Assembly: GCA_903875465.1 (NCBI GenBank)
Contig: CAIQWB010000105.1
Coordinates: 1 to 64,000 of the forward strand
DNA from: an uncultured Verrucomicrobia subdivision 3 bacterium
GTDB lineage: Bacteria > Verrucomicrobiota > Verrucomicrobiia > Limisphaerales > UBA11358
Direction: 5' to 3'
Length of the DNA stretch: 64,000 nt
A program made the translations under genes and the position numbers. Each line of letters opens with the position of its first letter. Position 1 is the first letter of the stretch. Shown here in pieces: positions 59,701-64,000 of this stretch. Under the pieces are notes generated by a model. It was given only the letters and a program-made list of their open reading frames with translations. It was not told where the DNA came from and searched no databases.

Positions 59701-60988
59701 TGCCTACGGCCTGGACACGAGCTACGGCAGTTATTCGGGTAACGTCCTGGTAAATGGCAATCTGACCGGTCCCCAACCGGTGGGCCTGAGTGTGGGCAAC
59801 CTCCAACCCGGGCTGGTGTATCACTTCCAAGCCATCGGTATTAATGCTTATGGCACCAATTACGGTGGCGACCTGACCTTCACCACCCTGGCGGCGATCC
59901 CCGCCGTCACCACGCTCGCCGTAACGAATCTGACCGCCACCAACGCCACCTTGCCGGCGCTCGTCAACCCCAATGGGCTGGCCACCGCCGTGTACTTTGC
60001 CTATGGCACCACCACGAATTACTTCGCCACCACCACTCCGGTGCCGTTGACGGGCAGCTTGACCGCGTCGCAATTAACCAGTGCCCTGCTGTCCGGTTTG
60101 CTGCCCGGCGTGGTTTATCACTATCAGGCGGTGGCCACCAACGGCGTGGGTACCAACTACGGCGGCGACCAGAGCTTCACCAACCCGGTTTCCCCGGTTG
60201 AGATTGCCAGCATCGTGGCCACCAACCAGGGCGGAATCAATGGTTACCTGCTGACCTGGCTGGCGCCGACCAATTACCAGTTCAAGGTCCAGTGGAACGC
60301 CGCGCTCGGCTCGGTCACCTGGATCAGCTTTACCAACCTGGTGAGTTACACCGGTCCGGTCTCAACCACGAATGGGCTGTTCACGTATTTCGATGATGGC
60401 AGCCAGAGCAGTGGCTTGGGAGCGTTGCGCTTCTACCGGTTGCTCCTCAACCTCCCGCAGGTCTTCACCACCCCGCCGCAATTGCCCCCGAGCGGTGCCG
60501 TGTATCGGGTCAATCCGCTGACGCCCTGGACGGTGAATAATGCCGCCACCGATTCCAACGCTCTCGCCGTGCTCAGCTACACGCTCACCAGCACTGTGAC
60601 CGGCACCAACCAGCCGGTCATTGGCACCAACAGCGGTATCATTACCTGGACCCCAGACTTGAGCCAGGTCGGGCAAACCGCTGTGCTGACCACCGTGGTG
60701 ACCGACAACGGAGCCATCCCGCTCAGTGCCACCAACTCCCTGACCGTGATCGTGAATCCGATCCCGTACTTTTATTCCGTGAAAGTCAATACGGAGGGCG
60801 TGACCCTGCAATGGTCGGGAGCCGCGAGCAATCAGTTCCAAGTGGGCTATACCACCAACCTCGCGAGCCCGTGGACCTATGTGCCCATCGCGCCGCCGTA
60901 CCTGACCTCGTCTTCGACGAACTTCACGTATCAGGATACCAACGCCGTGCTGGGAACGAAGTTCTACAAGCTGCGCCAGTTGCCGTAA
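47717..60988 (+). CDS. 4423-residue exoprotein: subtilisin, P domains, LamG with lectin insert, beta-helix and FnIII-like repeats
   Basis: Starts at the ATG 47717 (a TTG two codons earlier is not needed). A basic start and hydrophobic helix (about 7-24) form a signal or anchor. A subtilisin S8 domain has Asp307 (NDSGID), His347 (DGHGTHVAG) and Ser727 (GTSMAAP); His to Ser spans 380 residues, much longer than the usual 160. Then come a beta-sandwich (about 800-970), a P/Homo-B domain (about 1440-1590), a LamG domain (about 1740-2120) with a C-type-lectin-like insertion (about 1850-1995), a second P-type segment (about 2208-2257), PPC-like modules, a pectate-lyase-like beta-helix (about 2635-3235, itself interrupted), more PPC-like modules (about 3405-3760), four FnIII-like repeats (about 3765-4158) and a domain ending FYKLRQLP. 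It is probably the cargo or adhesin of the adjacent pseudopilin machine. Confidence 0.85.
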   Translation: MNARYLKRILLVLAVVLVAWLWWPRAAVKPVAVRRTVVAAQPAVPLVPAAKQPANLFLHPTVVSNTVAGAAATNKFARRLTNTSRSLHELMHEPRAILLANALLDTRLPLNLTMPKNLQSRGEPGAFIVQANGAIGADFRALLAASGAEIVSYIPNNAYLVRASAGQAAAISASGLTAAVLPYEPYYKVSASLLAQATQNQPLPAEALLNLGVFKADAAATEAAVEKMGGVIVARDASPFGPIFRVSPPAAWTALAQLPGVQVVEPTYRRREANDLARVTLGISADTLTNASYLGLNGKNVTVEVNDSGIDQTHPDFSLTGTAETGPAGGSRVIGDSLGSLVDTDGHGTHVAGIIAGNGSESYSVTNLPSGSLTNADFRGKAPLATLFSVGFENGNDTPYNTAVRSAFTDISDISDYYLQSMAARTNALISNNSWTYAGDSYYDLAAASFDAAVRDALPMVPGSQPVLFVFAAGNSGGGNDDGAGGNPDSVESPGTAKDVVTVGALEQFRNITNIVTDQFGNSNAVWQAGTDSGTQVAGYSSRGNVGVGVEGDFGRFKPDVVAPGTFVVSTRSSQWNDNAYYNLTNTETTDYPAEVVDTNSLNYYNVPVPPNAVGVTIQINPNKLSPNPFVNLPIYVEQATYPIPPTYDFLKSNNVVNIPPDGPAGYLGQIVGNGFWFAIGDSTNIPVNYDVQVSILVTNDVGDYYLVLSNLNATLAPYYRYETGTSMAAPAVSGMLALIQDYFTNTLQSIPSPALLKAMLINGARVTGGNDFAVTNNPNFQGWGLANLPTSLPAALTNQATHPTTTPFFYLDQSPTNALATGDSQTFKITVDSGANADPLRFTLTWTDPPGDPNAAIKLVNNLDIVVTNLDSAYGSNTTLHYVYYGNNFATAGNPPFSLAAGTNGAPNLDAVNNIRNIYLPSPLSTNYTVTVVGRSVNVNAVSAQTNNVVQDYALVISAGDGYVSNALTVVAGPVVSSLNQDTTYVATTNAPLMNQTAGENTPLLGTNSVVGVNTNSALGSNSVVTLGMTNQWHFYVVTNTLGYANAAFLTFFPYNLSVPRMGTLAGTTAQAVRPEGDIDLYVASEPGLLNLDPTVISNCVNGVGGDAASLGQGGTEFVAYSNSVQNQVYYIGVKSEDHQGVNYGFLPVFSAYPFSTLNPDGSQSVYGLTLPANIPDGNPKKPGVVNVFALALYPMTVNEVIETNGIWHQNYGDLAGQLSHASVIDVLNNHDAYGNTLGLDPIIYYDAINNPINTPIGPVSVLNPHPSDGPGSLVNFQGQPAVGPWILTETDNSYTQTGSVSVFGLRIYPHNPADKGIHVYISGQSSYNDYVDVPAGVTNFTLSVTNQTLPPTLPPLELYERFEAQPTPQPQPTVYDEMAVCSNGVPPGGSISVSPTSLPPLQPGRYYFTVYNPSTSPATNVYIIAKFDYAAVHGSADFLSTGSVPLNDDAVMTNTLVITNTEKIYSAAVGVVLDHPRVSDLTLTLLDPTGQRYILFENRGGPNAQNLGHLNITTNFFGTVSAGDQKGNTNAIGPVPTQGTIIINYDFYQVPDQIDVYYDGVDIFSKFVNNAGQFVIPYGPGTGTNITIVMDQGGDPSGPSLWTYTPSVVNENYTYLTFTDDTNLAQILIKFALPPFDLTDLGTNYTLSNFELTTNGNYLAPTNIYDAFGGWLVPTNIAGVGTNFITLTNNEVSVVTDPASSYDGSNFLALANGTITRLLTTVPTRQYSVSYSYRGAGIAGWWRGEGDANDSAYPETNGNNGRLIGRFNFPAGEVGQAFQMADTGHNYQFAGTNNYVQIPQSPYLDVGTGSGLTVEGWINPTNLYTQAPLLEWLARVPTNSAITNISILAGPFLNRSSSHYYYLLAATNWTTSERWATNMGGHLATINDANEQSWVYSTFGNYGGTNRNLWIGLNDALAAGNYVWTSGQPSGYRNWRTGEPTDLNGDHYTLILGAANTTPGLWVTAAANGAQTGGPATTNNYGVVEVDALQPNGVQLWVSVTNSPATGAGILNSNGCLYANLVDATNGAHEIWSTPGLVQSNVYQHVALTYNTNSGVATLYYNGTNVGSTNLGVFIPKTTGDVLLGKDMSLLANNFFSGAMDEMSIYRRALSDAEIGAIYNVSAQSTNNPGTNGSVAALGKFNPQYHPAMSLAMATVTLDTRTNLIFGDNTNWQRVTYTFIATTNATLFQFTGLEPGILLDDFTVSEAALGNLYYHPEEPLSGLVGESAAGTWTLEIQDNRVGATNAIQSLVSWELNLVLQTNTPVPLTLYPQMPGTNTIPPGQTAYFTVPVPDWAHFATNLLVSANAPVNMYFNQTNFPSGTGPGDVTLLANQTSGPGQPIMMTNGLYPANLPLYTNQSYFLGVQNISTVPVTAVVEVDYDITALTNSAPLTATLATNEAVRYFSFDVNSNAYAATFQLLKLSANANLVASFGTPLPTPTTAAYGSFNSSNADQSIYVLTNSTPVPLMAGRWYLGVYRTAPGPVTYSVLAKELDTPTPTVISLTNNVPFTFTMGPGAALTNFFLFSPTNYARLAPAMHFELYHLSGNGDLTVQTNGLPLTPPFYQSSQEPGQTSEYVTVRTNSALTNLTGLWYLGVPNHELTNLTYTILAAVDTNAQSAFPGAVGTGSETPGGRGGTNIYHVVNLNDDGPGSLRYGLNTVGTNPASILFDVSGNIALQSPLVITNAYLTIAGQTAPGDGITLQNFPTLFSGAHDVIMRYLRFRPGNTGTNVTSILYDGFNGPTLSSEWQATLPSPALNASSQATYVGAPNYGFETLTTNTVLRLTNTLTDLTRRGWSTASSFTGSNFVYDVRFNTLVQSAATSIDGFLEIWLINATNSSLYDIVSPFGGSYDASKTFWTGSSIDGSGGNASGTYNYQDNTWYHLVLKANGNQNIHASLTADDGTELAGADFSHTAAAFGSGFRLGLSQSVGLPGSPYPVDAAVDYASLTGQITENLPANANFGVGDSLAFRNARNIIIDHVSASWSTNALVEVLNSSNITVQWSVLADSFHSTNGLAGQGSVLRFGNGALSFNHNLYANNYTANPLLGDNLGLDFVNNVVYNWGILPGASITNDPVADPKGFTNLLNFAANYYLAGTASATNYIAFWGGNINTWIFQTNNFIDAYTTQQTVGTNTLFILNGSDTGWSMFTNQYTGFGLPFTLPTPDGTNTVFPSAPAEPAYQAYERVLDFAGAQLTRDRVDLSTINHVRTQSGRFIDSQDQAGGWPGLSSQPAPLDTDQDGLPDYWETTFGLNPTNSADGASLVPNTGFSQLETYLNWLASPHAVTIKARPVSVDLFTLAGGTGRLSFFVTNALNGSVRLTNNVITNYFLANGIYTNSVVIRSNSLAIFTPTNTYTSSLTNPAGFDFYVTNRDTLASLGPVSVSVVVSATNLASAPVLIDLTNGVPYTLTNGNPGAVLASMFRYTPTHASPGALAFELYALSGNAGLVVQTNGLPVAPNYFASSTNGGTNAVLILVQTNADLTDIGSRILPNLNGQWYLSVPNYTSNNLTYTILVQEIPTAPTIIDLTNNVPFTYTAGPGPDLTNFFRFTPTGSPSSVLFQLYNQTGNGDLTVQTNALPFAPVLYQASQQPGNSPESILITTNGGPASLNARWYLGVPNNEATQITYTIMAGAVPNLSGTVTPGTPLTNSVPPNSTNFYLVNVPITADWVTNTLLFATGPLNVWFTTNTPPTTGNPTDGLLLTNATSGLNVFGTNLTNQVFGQAQLVPGSFYYLALVNTNLNVPVTNAVQVDFHLVPPAASAPTVITQSATNITAFAATLQASVIPHGGTTTVWFAYGLTTNYDSFSTTTVLSSNLYSTWPLATVVGSLLPGNTYHVEAIATNNLGTNYGGDVTFTTPPAPPAVTTLAASNIVATAASLWAQVNPNGAASTVWFEYGTDTSYGFTTPVTVLGNNLNLSQAVTFGIANLQPALLYHFRAVGANPAGTNYGPDVSFTTPPAGPSVLTTPAVNVTATGSTLQALVVPNGADTTVRFAYGLDTSYGSYSGNVLVNGNLTGPQPVGLSVGNLQPGLVYHFQAIGINAYGTNYGGDLTFTTLAAIPAVTTLAVTNLTATNATLPALVNPNGLATAVYFAYGTTTNYFATTTPVPLTGSLTASQLTSALLSGLLPGVVYHYQAVATNGVGTNYGGDQSFTNPVSPVEIASIVATNQGGINGYLLTWLAPTNYQFKVQWNAALGSVTWISFTNLVSYTGPVSTTNGLFTYFDDGSQSSGLGALRFYRLLLNLPQVFTTPPQLPPSGAVYRVNPLTPWTVNNAATDSNALAVLSYTLTSTVTGTNQPVIGTNSGIITWTPDLSQVGQTAVLTTVVTDNGAIPLSATNSLTVIVNPIPYFYSVKVNTEGVTLQWSGAASNQFQVGYTTNLASPWTYVPIAPPYLTSSSTNFTYQDTNAVLGTKFYKLRQLP

Positions 60989-61053
60989 GCGGTGGCATGG
61001 CGTGGATTTTCGCTAAGGATCGGTGCCGGCAATGACTGGCCGGTAAAATGAAT

Positions 61054-61089
61054 CCGCCGGCCAGCTCTTCCTAGCTGGCCGGCGGTTAT
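61054..61089 (+). terminator. Terminator of the giant-protein operon
   Basis: A 13-bp perfect stem (61054-61066 against 61073-61085, CCGCCGGCCAGCT and complement) has a six-base loop and is followed by TTATT. The T run is weak but the hairpin is very stable. Confidence 0.7.
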
Positions 61090-61095
61090 TAAGCC

Positions 61096-61266
61096 TTTAA
61101 CCCGAACTCCGAAATTAAAATGGCTGGGATGCGTCCAGATCTTGGAGCCGAAACGCTTTGGCAAAATCGCCGCATACCCGCAGTGGTCTGGTGAGATTTT
61201 TCCAAAGCGTTTATGCCCAAGAGATTGATGCAGACCGGCCGTTTTAATTTCGGAGTTCGGGTTTAA
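61096..61266. mobile_element. MITE-like element with terminal inverted repeats and TTTAA flanks
   Basis: CCCGAACTCCGAAATTAAAA at 61101-61120 is exactly inverted at 61242-61261; both ends are flanked by the direct repeat TTTAA (61096-61100 and 61262-61266), the pattern of a target-site duplication. Inside, AAACGCTTTGG and its inverse CCAAAGCGTTT form a second nested pair, so the whole 161-bp core can fold back on itself. It has no ORF. It lies between a terminator and the convergent inositol-phosphatase-like gene. Confidence 0.7.
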
Positions 61267-61295
61267 CCAGGCTGGGTGCCTGATTTCCCTCGGCC

Positions 61296-62072
61296 TTACG
61301 GCAGCAAGTTGTCCACCGCAAGTTTTTTCCGGAGCTTGCCGTTATCCGCTACCATCGCGTAACGATACTGGCCTTTGACCACCAGGGTGTGAAATTCGCC
61401 CCCGGCGGCTTCCACCATCAAACCACCCGCCGCAAAATCCCACAGGCTGATGCGCCGCTCCACGTACGCGTCCAGCCGGCCGCTGGCCACGTAGGCCAGT
61501 TCGAGCGCGGCGGAGCCCATGATGCGCAGTTTCTTGGCCTTGCGTGCGAGCCGGTTCACATGCGGCAGGCACTTTTCCAGACTGCTCTGGCTTTTGGAAA
61601 ACCCGATTGCAATGATCGAATCCTCCAGCCGCGTGTGGGTGCTTACCTTTACCGGCCGGCCGTTCAGGCGCGTGGGCCCGCCCCGGATCACTGTCCAGAG
61701 TTCATCCGCAAAGGGATCGTAAATGACGCCCACCACGGATTGTTCCTGGTGTTGCAGCGCGATGGAAACCGCGGCATGGGGAATGCCAAATGCATAATTC
61801 ACCGTGCCATCGATCGGATCCACCACCCAGCGATATTCCGCCCCCATGTCGCCGGTGATCCCTTCCTCGCCTAGCACCGGGACTTGGGGGAAAGCGCGGC
61901 GCAGCGATTTCTCGATGAGCTTTTGGCAGCGCACATCCAGTTCGAGCTTGATGTCATGCGGATCGTCCACGTTGACGTGTTTGGGCTTGTACCAGTTCGC
62001 ATGCATGACGGCACCCGCCGCGCGCGCGGCACTGACGGCGGAGGCCAGGGCGGATTTTAGATTCAAATTCAC
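61296..62072 (-). CDS. Inositol-monophosphatase family protein
   Basis: 258 residues from the GTG at 62072, which gives a family-typical start 14 residues before AARAAG. A GTG at 62120 is possible but lies inside a hairpin. Metal-binding motifs are intact: LGEEGI, WVVDPIDGTVNYAFGIP and the C-terminal SLWDFAAGGLMVEAAGG. These enzymes remove phosphate from inositol-1-phosphate or related sugars (or act like SuhB) in a Mg-dependent way in the cytoplasm. It lies 105 bases downstream of the antiporter gene on the same strand. Confidence 0.88.
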   Translation of the reverse strand: MNLNLKSALASAVSAARAAGAVMHANWYKPKHVNVDDPHDIKLELDVRCQKLIEKSLRRAFPQVPVLGEEGITGDMGAEYRWVVDPIDGTVNYAFGIPHAAVSIALQHQEQSVVGVIYDPFADELWTVIRGGPTRLNGRPVKVSTHTRLEDSIIAIGFSKSQSSLEKCLPHVNRLARKAKKLRIMGSAALELAYVASGRLDAYVERRISLWDFAAGGLMVEAAGGEFHTLVVKGQYRYAMVADNGKLRKKLAVDNLLP

Positions 62073-62116
62073 GGTTGTTTTATGCCAGCAGAAATGCCGC
62101 GGGTCGAGATCAAAGG

Positions 62117-62139
62117 ACACCCCGCTAAAGTTGGGGTGT
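62117..62139. repeat. Hairpin between antiporter and phosphatase genes
   Basis: ACACCCC (62117-62123), nine bases, GGGGTGT (62133-62139). There is no adjoining T run, so it is more likely an attenuating or mRNA-processing structure than a terminator. The alternative GTG start of the phosphatase gene (62118-62120) lies inside it. Confidence 0.4.
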
Positions 62140-62176
62140 GGTTCAAAATTCGGCTGAGGCCCCGGTTTGGGGGCGG

Positions 62177-63889
62177 TCAGGGAATCACTTCCTTGCGTTC
62201 TCCCACCGCTTCGCGTTGTGCCCGGCTCTTGAGCGGCAGCAGGCGGTTTTCGGCGGCTTCCAGCGTCTCCAGCAAATTGGCCGCCTCCAGCAACCGGGGG
62301 GTGCTCACGTAACTCGCCCCGGCGGCATACAGTTCCTCCACCTGGCTGAGCAACTCCGCATGCATCATGATCATGGCGTCCGGGTTCAGTTCCCGCAACT
62401 GCCGCAGCATTTTCAGGTTGTCCGCCCCCTTGAGTACTGTGTTCGGCAGCGTGCAGATAATGTACTCCGCCGCCGGCACCCCCGCATGCACCAGCACGTC
62501 CCGGCTGGTGATGTCCCCGTACACGGCATGCACCCCGCGTTGATGCAGCCGTTCGTGCACCACGGGATTAAAATCAATCACTACGATTTCCGGCAGCAAG
62601 TCGGGGCGTTGCCGGTGGACCTCCTCCATGAGCGAACTGGCCGTCCAGGAAAAGCCCAGCACACAAATCCGCCGGTGGCGATGGTCCCCGCCGGCCGGTT
62701 CCGGCGTGGCCGGGAGATCTTTCAGCCCGAGCCGGTTTAACCAGGGCACGGCCCCGCGCAAGATCGCGTCATTGGCCAGAATCGCATACGTGGACCCAAT
62801 CGCCAGGAAGGCAAAGGCAAACGCCGCAATGCCAATGGTGTTGTCCGAAACATCCCCGCTCGCCTTGCCGAGGGCCAGCAGCACCAGCGAGAGCTCGCTC
62901 ATCTGGCTCAGATTGATCGCCGGCAGCAGGCTCGTCCGATAACCCTGGCGCATCAGGTAGAGGGCCGGGAAAACGGTCAAGAGCCGGCTGGCCACCAGGA
63001 ACAGGCTCAGGCCCAGGGCCCAGAGCATGAAACTCCACGTGGGCACCGGAATTTCCATGCCCAGGCCCACGAAAAACAGGGTGATGAAAAAATCCCGCAG
63101 GCTGGTCACCTTGGCGACCACGTCCAGGGTATAAGGAAAGGTGGAGACCATCATCCCCGCAATGAGCGCGCCCATGGCCGGGGAGAGTTTCAGGTAATCT
63201 GCCAGGCCGGCCAGCGCAAAACACCACGCCAGCGCCCCCACCAATACCAGCTCCGGCAGCCGGGCAATCGAGCGAAACACCGGCGGCAGCACGAAGCGGC
63301 TCGCGAGAAAGGCCACCGAAACCAGCACCACCACATGGCCCAGCGCCACCAGGATCAGCCCGGGCGCGGGGTGCTTCAAATTGGGCTGGAGGGCCAGGAA
63401 CAGAATCGTCGCCATGTCTTGCAGCACCATCACGCCCACCGTCACCCGCCCGGAAAGCGTCTCCAGTTCACGCTTGTCATACAGGATTTTGACGATGATC
63501 ACCGTGCTGCTCATGGCCATGGCCACGGCCAGGTACAAGGCTTCCAGGTGATTGGCCGCCGGCCCAAATAAATTCAAGACCAGGCAGCCCAGGCCGATGC
63601 CGCCGAAAATCTGCCCCAGGGCGGTGAGCGTAATCACCCGGCCGGCGCTCAGCATTTTTTTCAAGTCAATTTCCAGCCCGATCATGAACAGCATCAGCGA
63701 GAGGCCGATGCCGGAAATGGTTTCAATGGCCGTCTTGTCCTTGATCCAGCCCAGCGCCTGGGGACCGATGAGAAACCCCGCCGCCAGATAGGCCAGCAAG
63801 AGCGGCTGCCGGGCCAGTTGGGAAATCACGGCCACCCCCCAGGCGGCGATAATGCAAATGGCGATGTCGGTTACGAGACCTTGTTCCAT
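62177..63889 (-). CDS. CPA2-type cation/proton antiporter with TrkA-N-like domain
   Basis: 570 residues. About 12-13 membrane helices (residues 5-385) carry the Kef/CPA2 signatures LLAYLAAGFLIGPQALGW, MLFMIGLEIDL, MAMSSTVIIVKIL, LQDMATILFLAL and LSPAMGALIAGMM. A C-terminal nucleotide-binding (TrkA-N/RCK) domain (about 405-520) reads RICVLGFSWTASSLM, then VVIDFNP and GVHAVYGDITSRDVL; its glycine motif (GFSWTA) departs from GxGxxG. It should exchange K+ or Na+ for protons across the inner membrane. It is probably transcribed together with the downstream phosphatase-like gene. Confidence 0.9.
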   Translation of the reverse strand: MEQGLVTDIAICIIAAWGVAVISQLARQPLLLAYLAAGFLIGPQALGWIKDKTAIETISGIGLSLMLFMIGLEIDLKKMLSAGRVITLTALGQIFGGIGLGCLVLNLFGPAANHLEALYLAVAMAMSSTVIIVKILYDKRELETLSGRVTVGVMVLQDMATILFLALQPNLKHPAPGLILVALGHVVVLVSVAFLASRFVLPPVFRSIARLPELVLVGALAWCFALAGLADYLKLSPAMGALIAGMMVSTFPYTLDVVAKVTSLRDFFITLFFVGLGMEIPVPTWSFMLWALGLSLFLVASRLLTVFPALYLMRQGYRTSLLPAINLSQMSELSLVLLALGKASGDVSDNTIGIAAFAFAFLAIGSTYAILANDAILRGAVPWLNRLGLKDLPATPEPAGGDHRHRRICVLGFSWTASSLMEEVHRQRPDLLPEIVVIDFNPVVHERLHQRGVHAVYGDITSRDVLVHAGVPAAEYIICTLPNTVLKGADNLKMLRQLRELNPDAMIMMHAELLSQVEELYAAGASYVSTPRLLEAANLLETLEAAENRLLPLKSRAQREAVGERKEVIP

Positions 63890-63986
63890 GTCTGCAACTA
63901 TGATAATTCAGCCTGCGTTGAGCGTCGAGGAGGGATTCGGGCCGGCGAATAATCCCCAAAAACTCACTTGCCTTTTGATCCAGCTT

Positions 63987-64000
63987 GTGAAAAATTTCAC
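63987..64000. promoter_or_regulatory. Palindrome at window edge upstream of the antiporter gene
   Basis: GTGAAA-AA-TTTCAC is a perfect 6-2-6 palindrome about 98 bases before the antiporter start. It could be an operator of the antiporter or of a divergent gene beyond the window. Confidence 0.3.

Noticed and set aside
56621-60073. 1150-residue open frame on the minus strand opposite the giant protein
   Set aside because: Composition is typical of antisense to Thr/Asn-rich coding sequence, and the plus strand encodes recognisable FnIII-like and beta-helix modules.

Overview
The window (about 60% G+C) looks like chromosome of a Verrucomicrobiota bacterium, probably of the Pedosphaera/Limisphaera side of the phylum. 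This is inferred from several signs: very large secreted proteins rich in Thr, Asn and Gly with LamG, Ig-like and P-type domains; many long-leader prepilin-like proteins with a FTLIELL-type N-terminus; a gene block resembling the 'Verru_Chthon cassette' proteins; a family 95 glycoside hydrolase; and start codons that mostly lack a Shine-Dalgarno sequence. No rRNA, tRNA, CRISPR array or prophage was seen.

Layout. 1-5.8 kb: the end of a giant repeat protein (104-residue, Cys-containing DUF11-like repeats), a DUF1573 lipoprotein-like protein, a small membrane protein and a degenerate response-regulator receiver. 5.9-10.1 kb (minus strand): a secreted prolyl oligopeptidase, a RAYT/IS200-like transposase with adjacent hairpins, and an aldo/keto reductase. 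10.2-17.5 kb: housekeeping genes: rpmI-rplT, a UvrD/Rep-type helicase, an ECF sigma factor with a small membrane protein and a Spy-like periplasmic protein, two overlapping thymidylate-kinase-like genes, and argG. 17.6-29.3 kb: a DUF1801 protein, then three exported-protein genes (S53 sedolisin with a long Ig/HYR tail, a prepilin-like H-X9-DG protein, a four-LamG protein). 29.6-32 kb (minus): a GH95 alpha-L-fucosidase-type enzyme.

32.2-61 kb is the most striking block, all on the plus strand: GspE/PilB-type ATPase, PilT, a second GspE/PilB, GspF/PilC, a terminator, a BrnT/CopG-like toxin-antitoxin pair whose antitoxin gene overlaps the next pseudopilin gene, five pseudopilins, a 1318-residue GspK/PilX-like protein, and a 4423-residue protein with a subtilisin domain, P domains, a LamG domain containing a C-type-lectin-like insertion, a pectate-lyase-like beta-helix and FnIII-like repeats. 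I infer a type IV pilus/type II secretion-like surface machine with its own giant cargo or adhesin. No secretin, alignment-complex or prepilin-peptidase gene is in the window.

61-64 kb: a strong terminator, a 161-bp MITE-like element flanked by TTTAA repeats, and on the minus strand an inositol-monophosphatase-like gene downstream of a CPA2 cation/proton antiporter with a TrkA-N-like domain. The exported peptidases, fucosidase and lyase-like domains together suggest a lifestyle based on degrading plant or algal polymers; this is inference.
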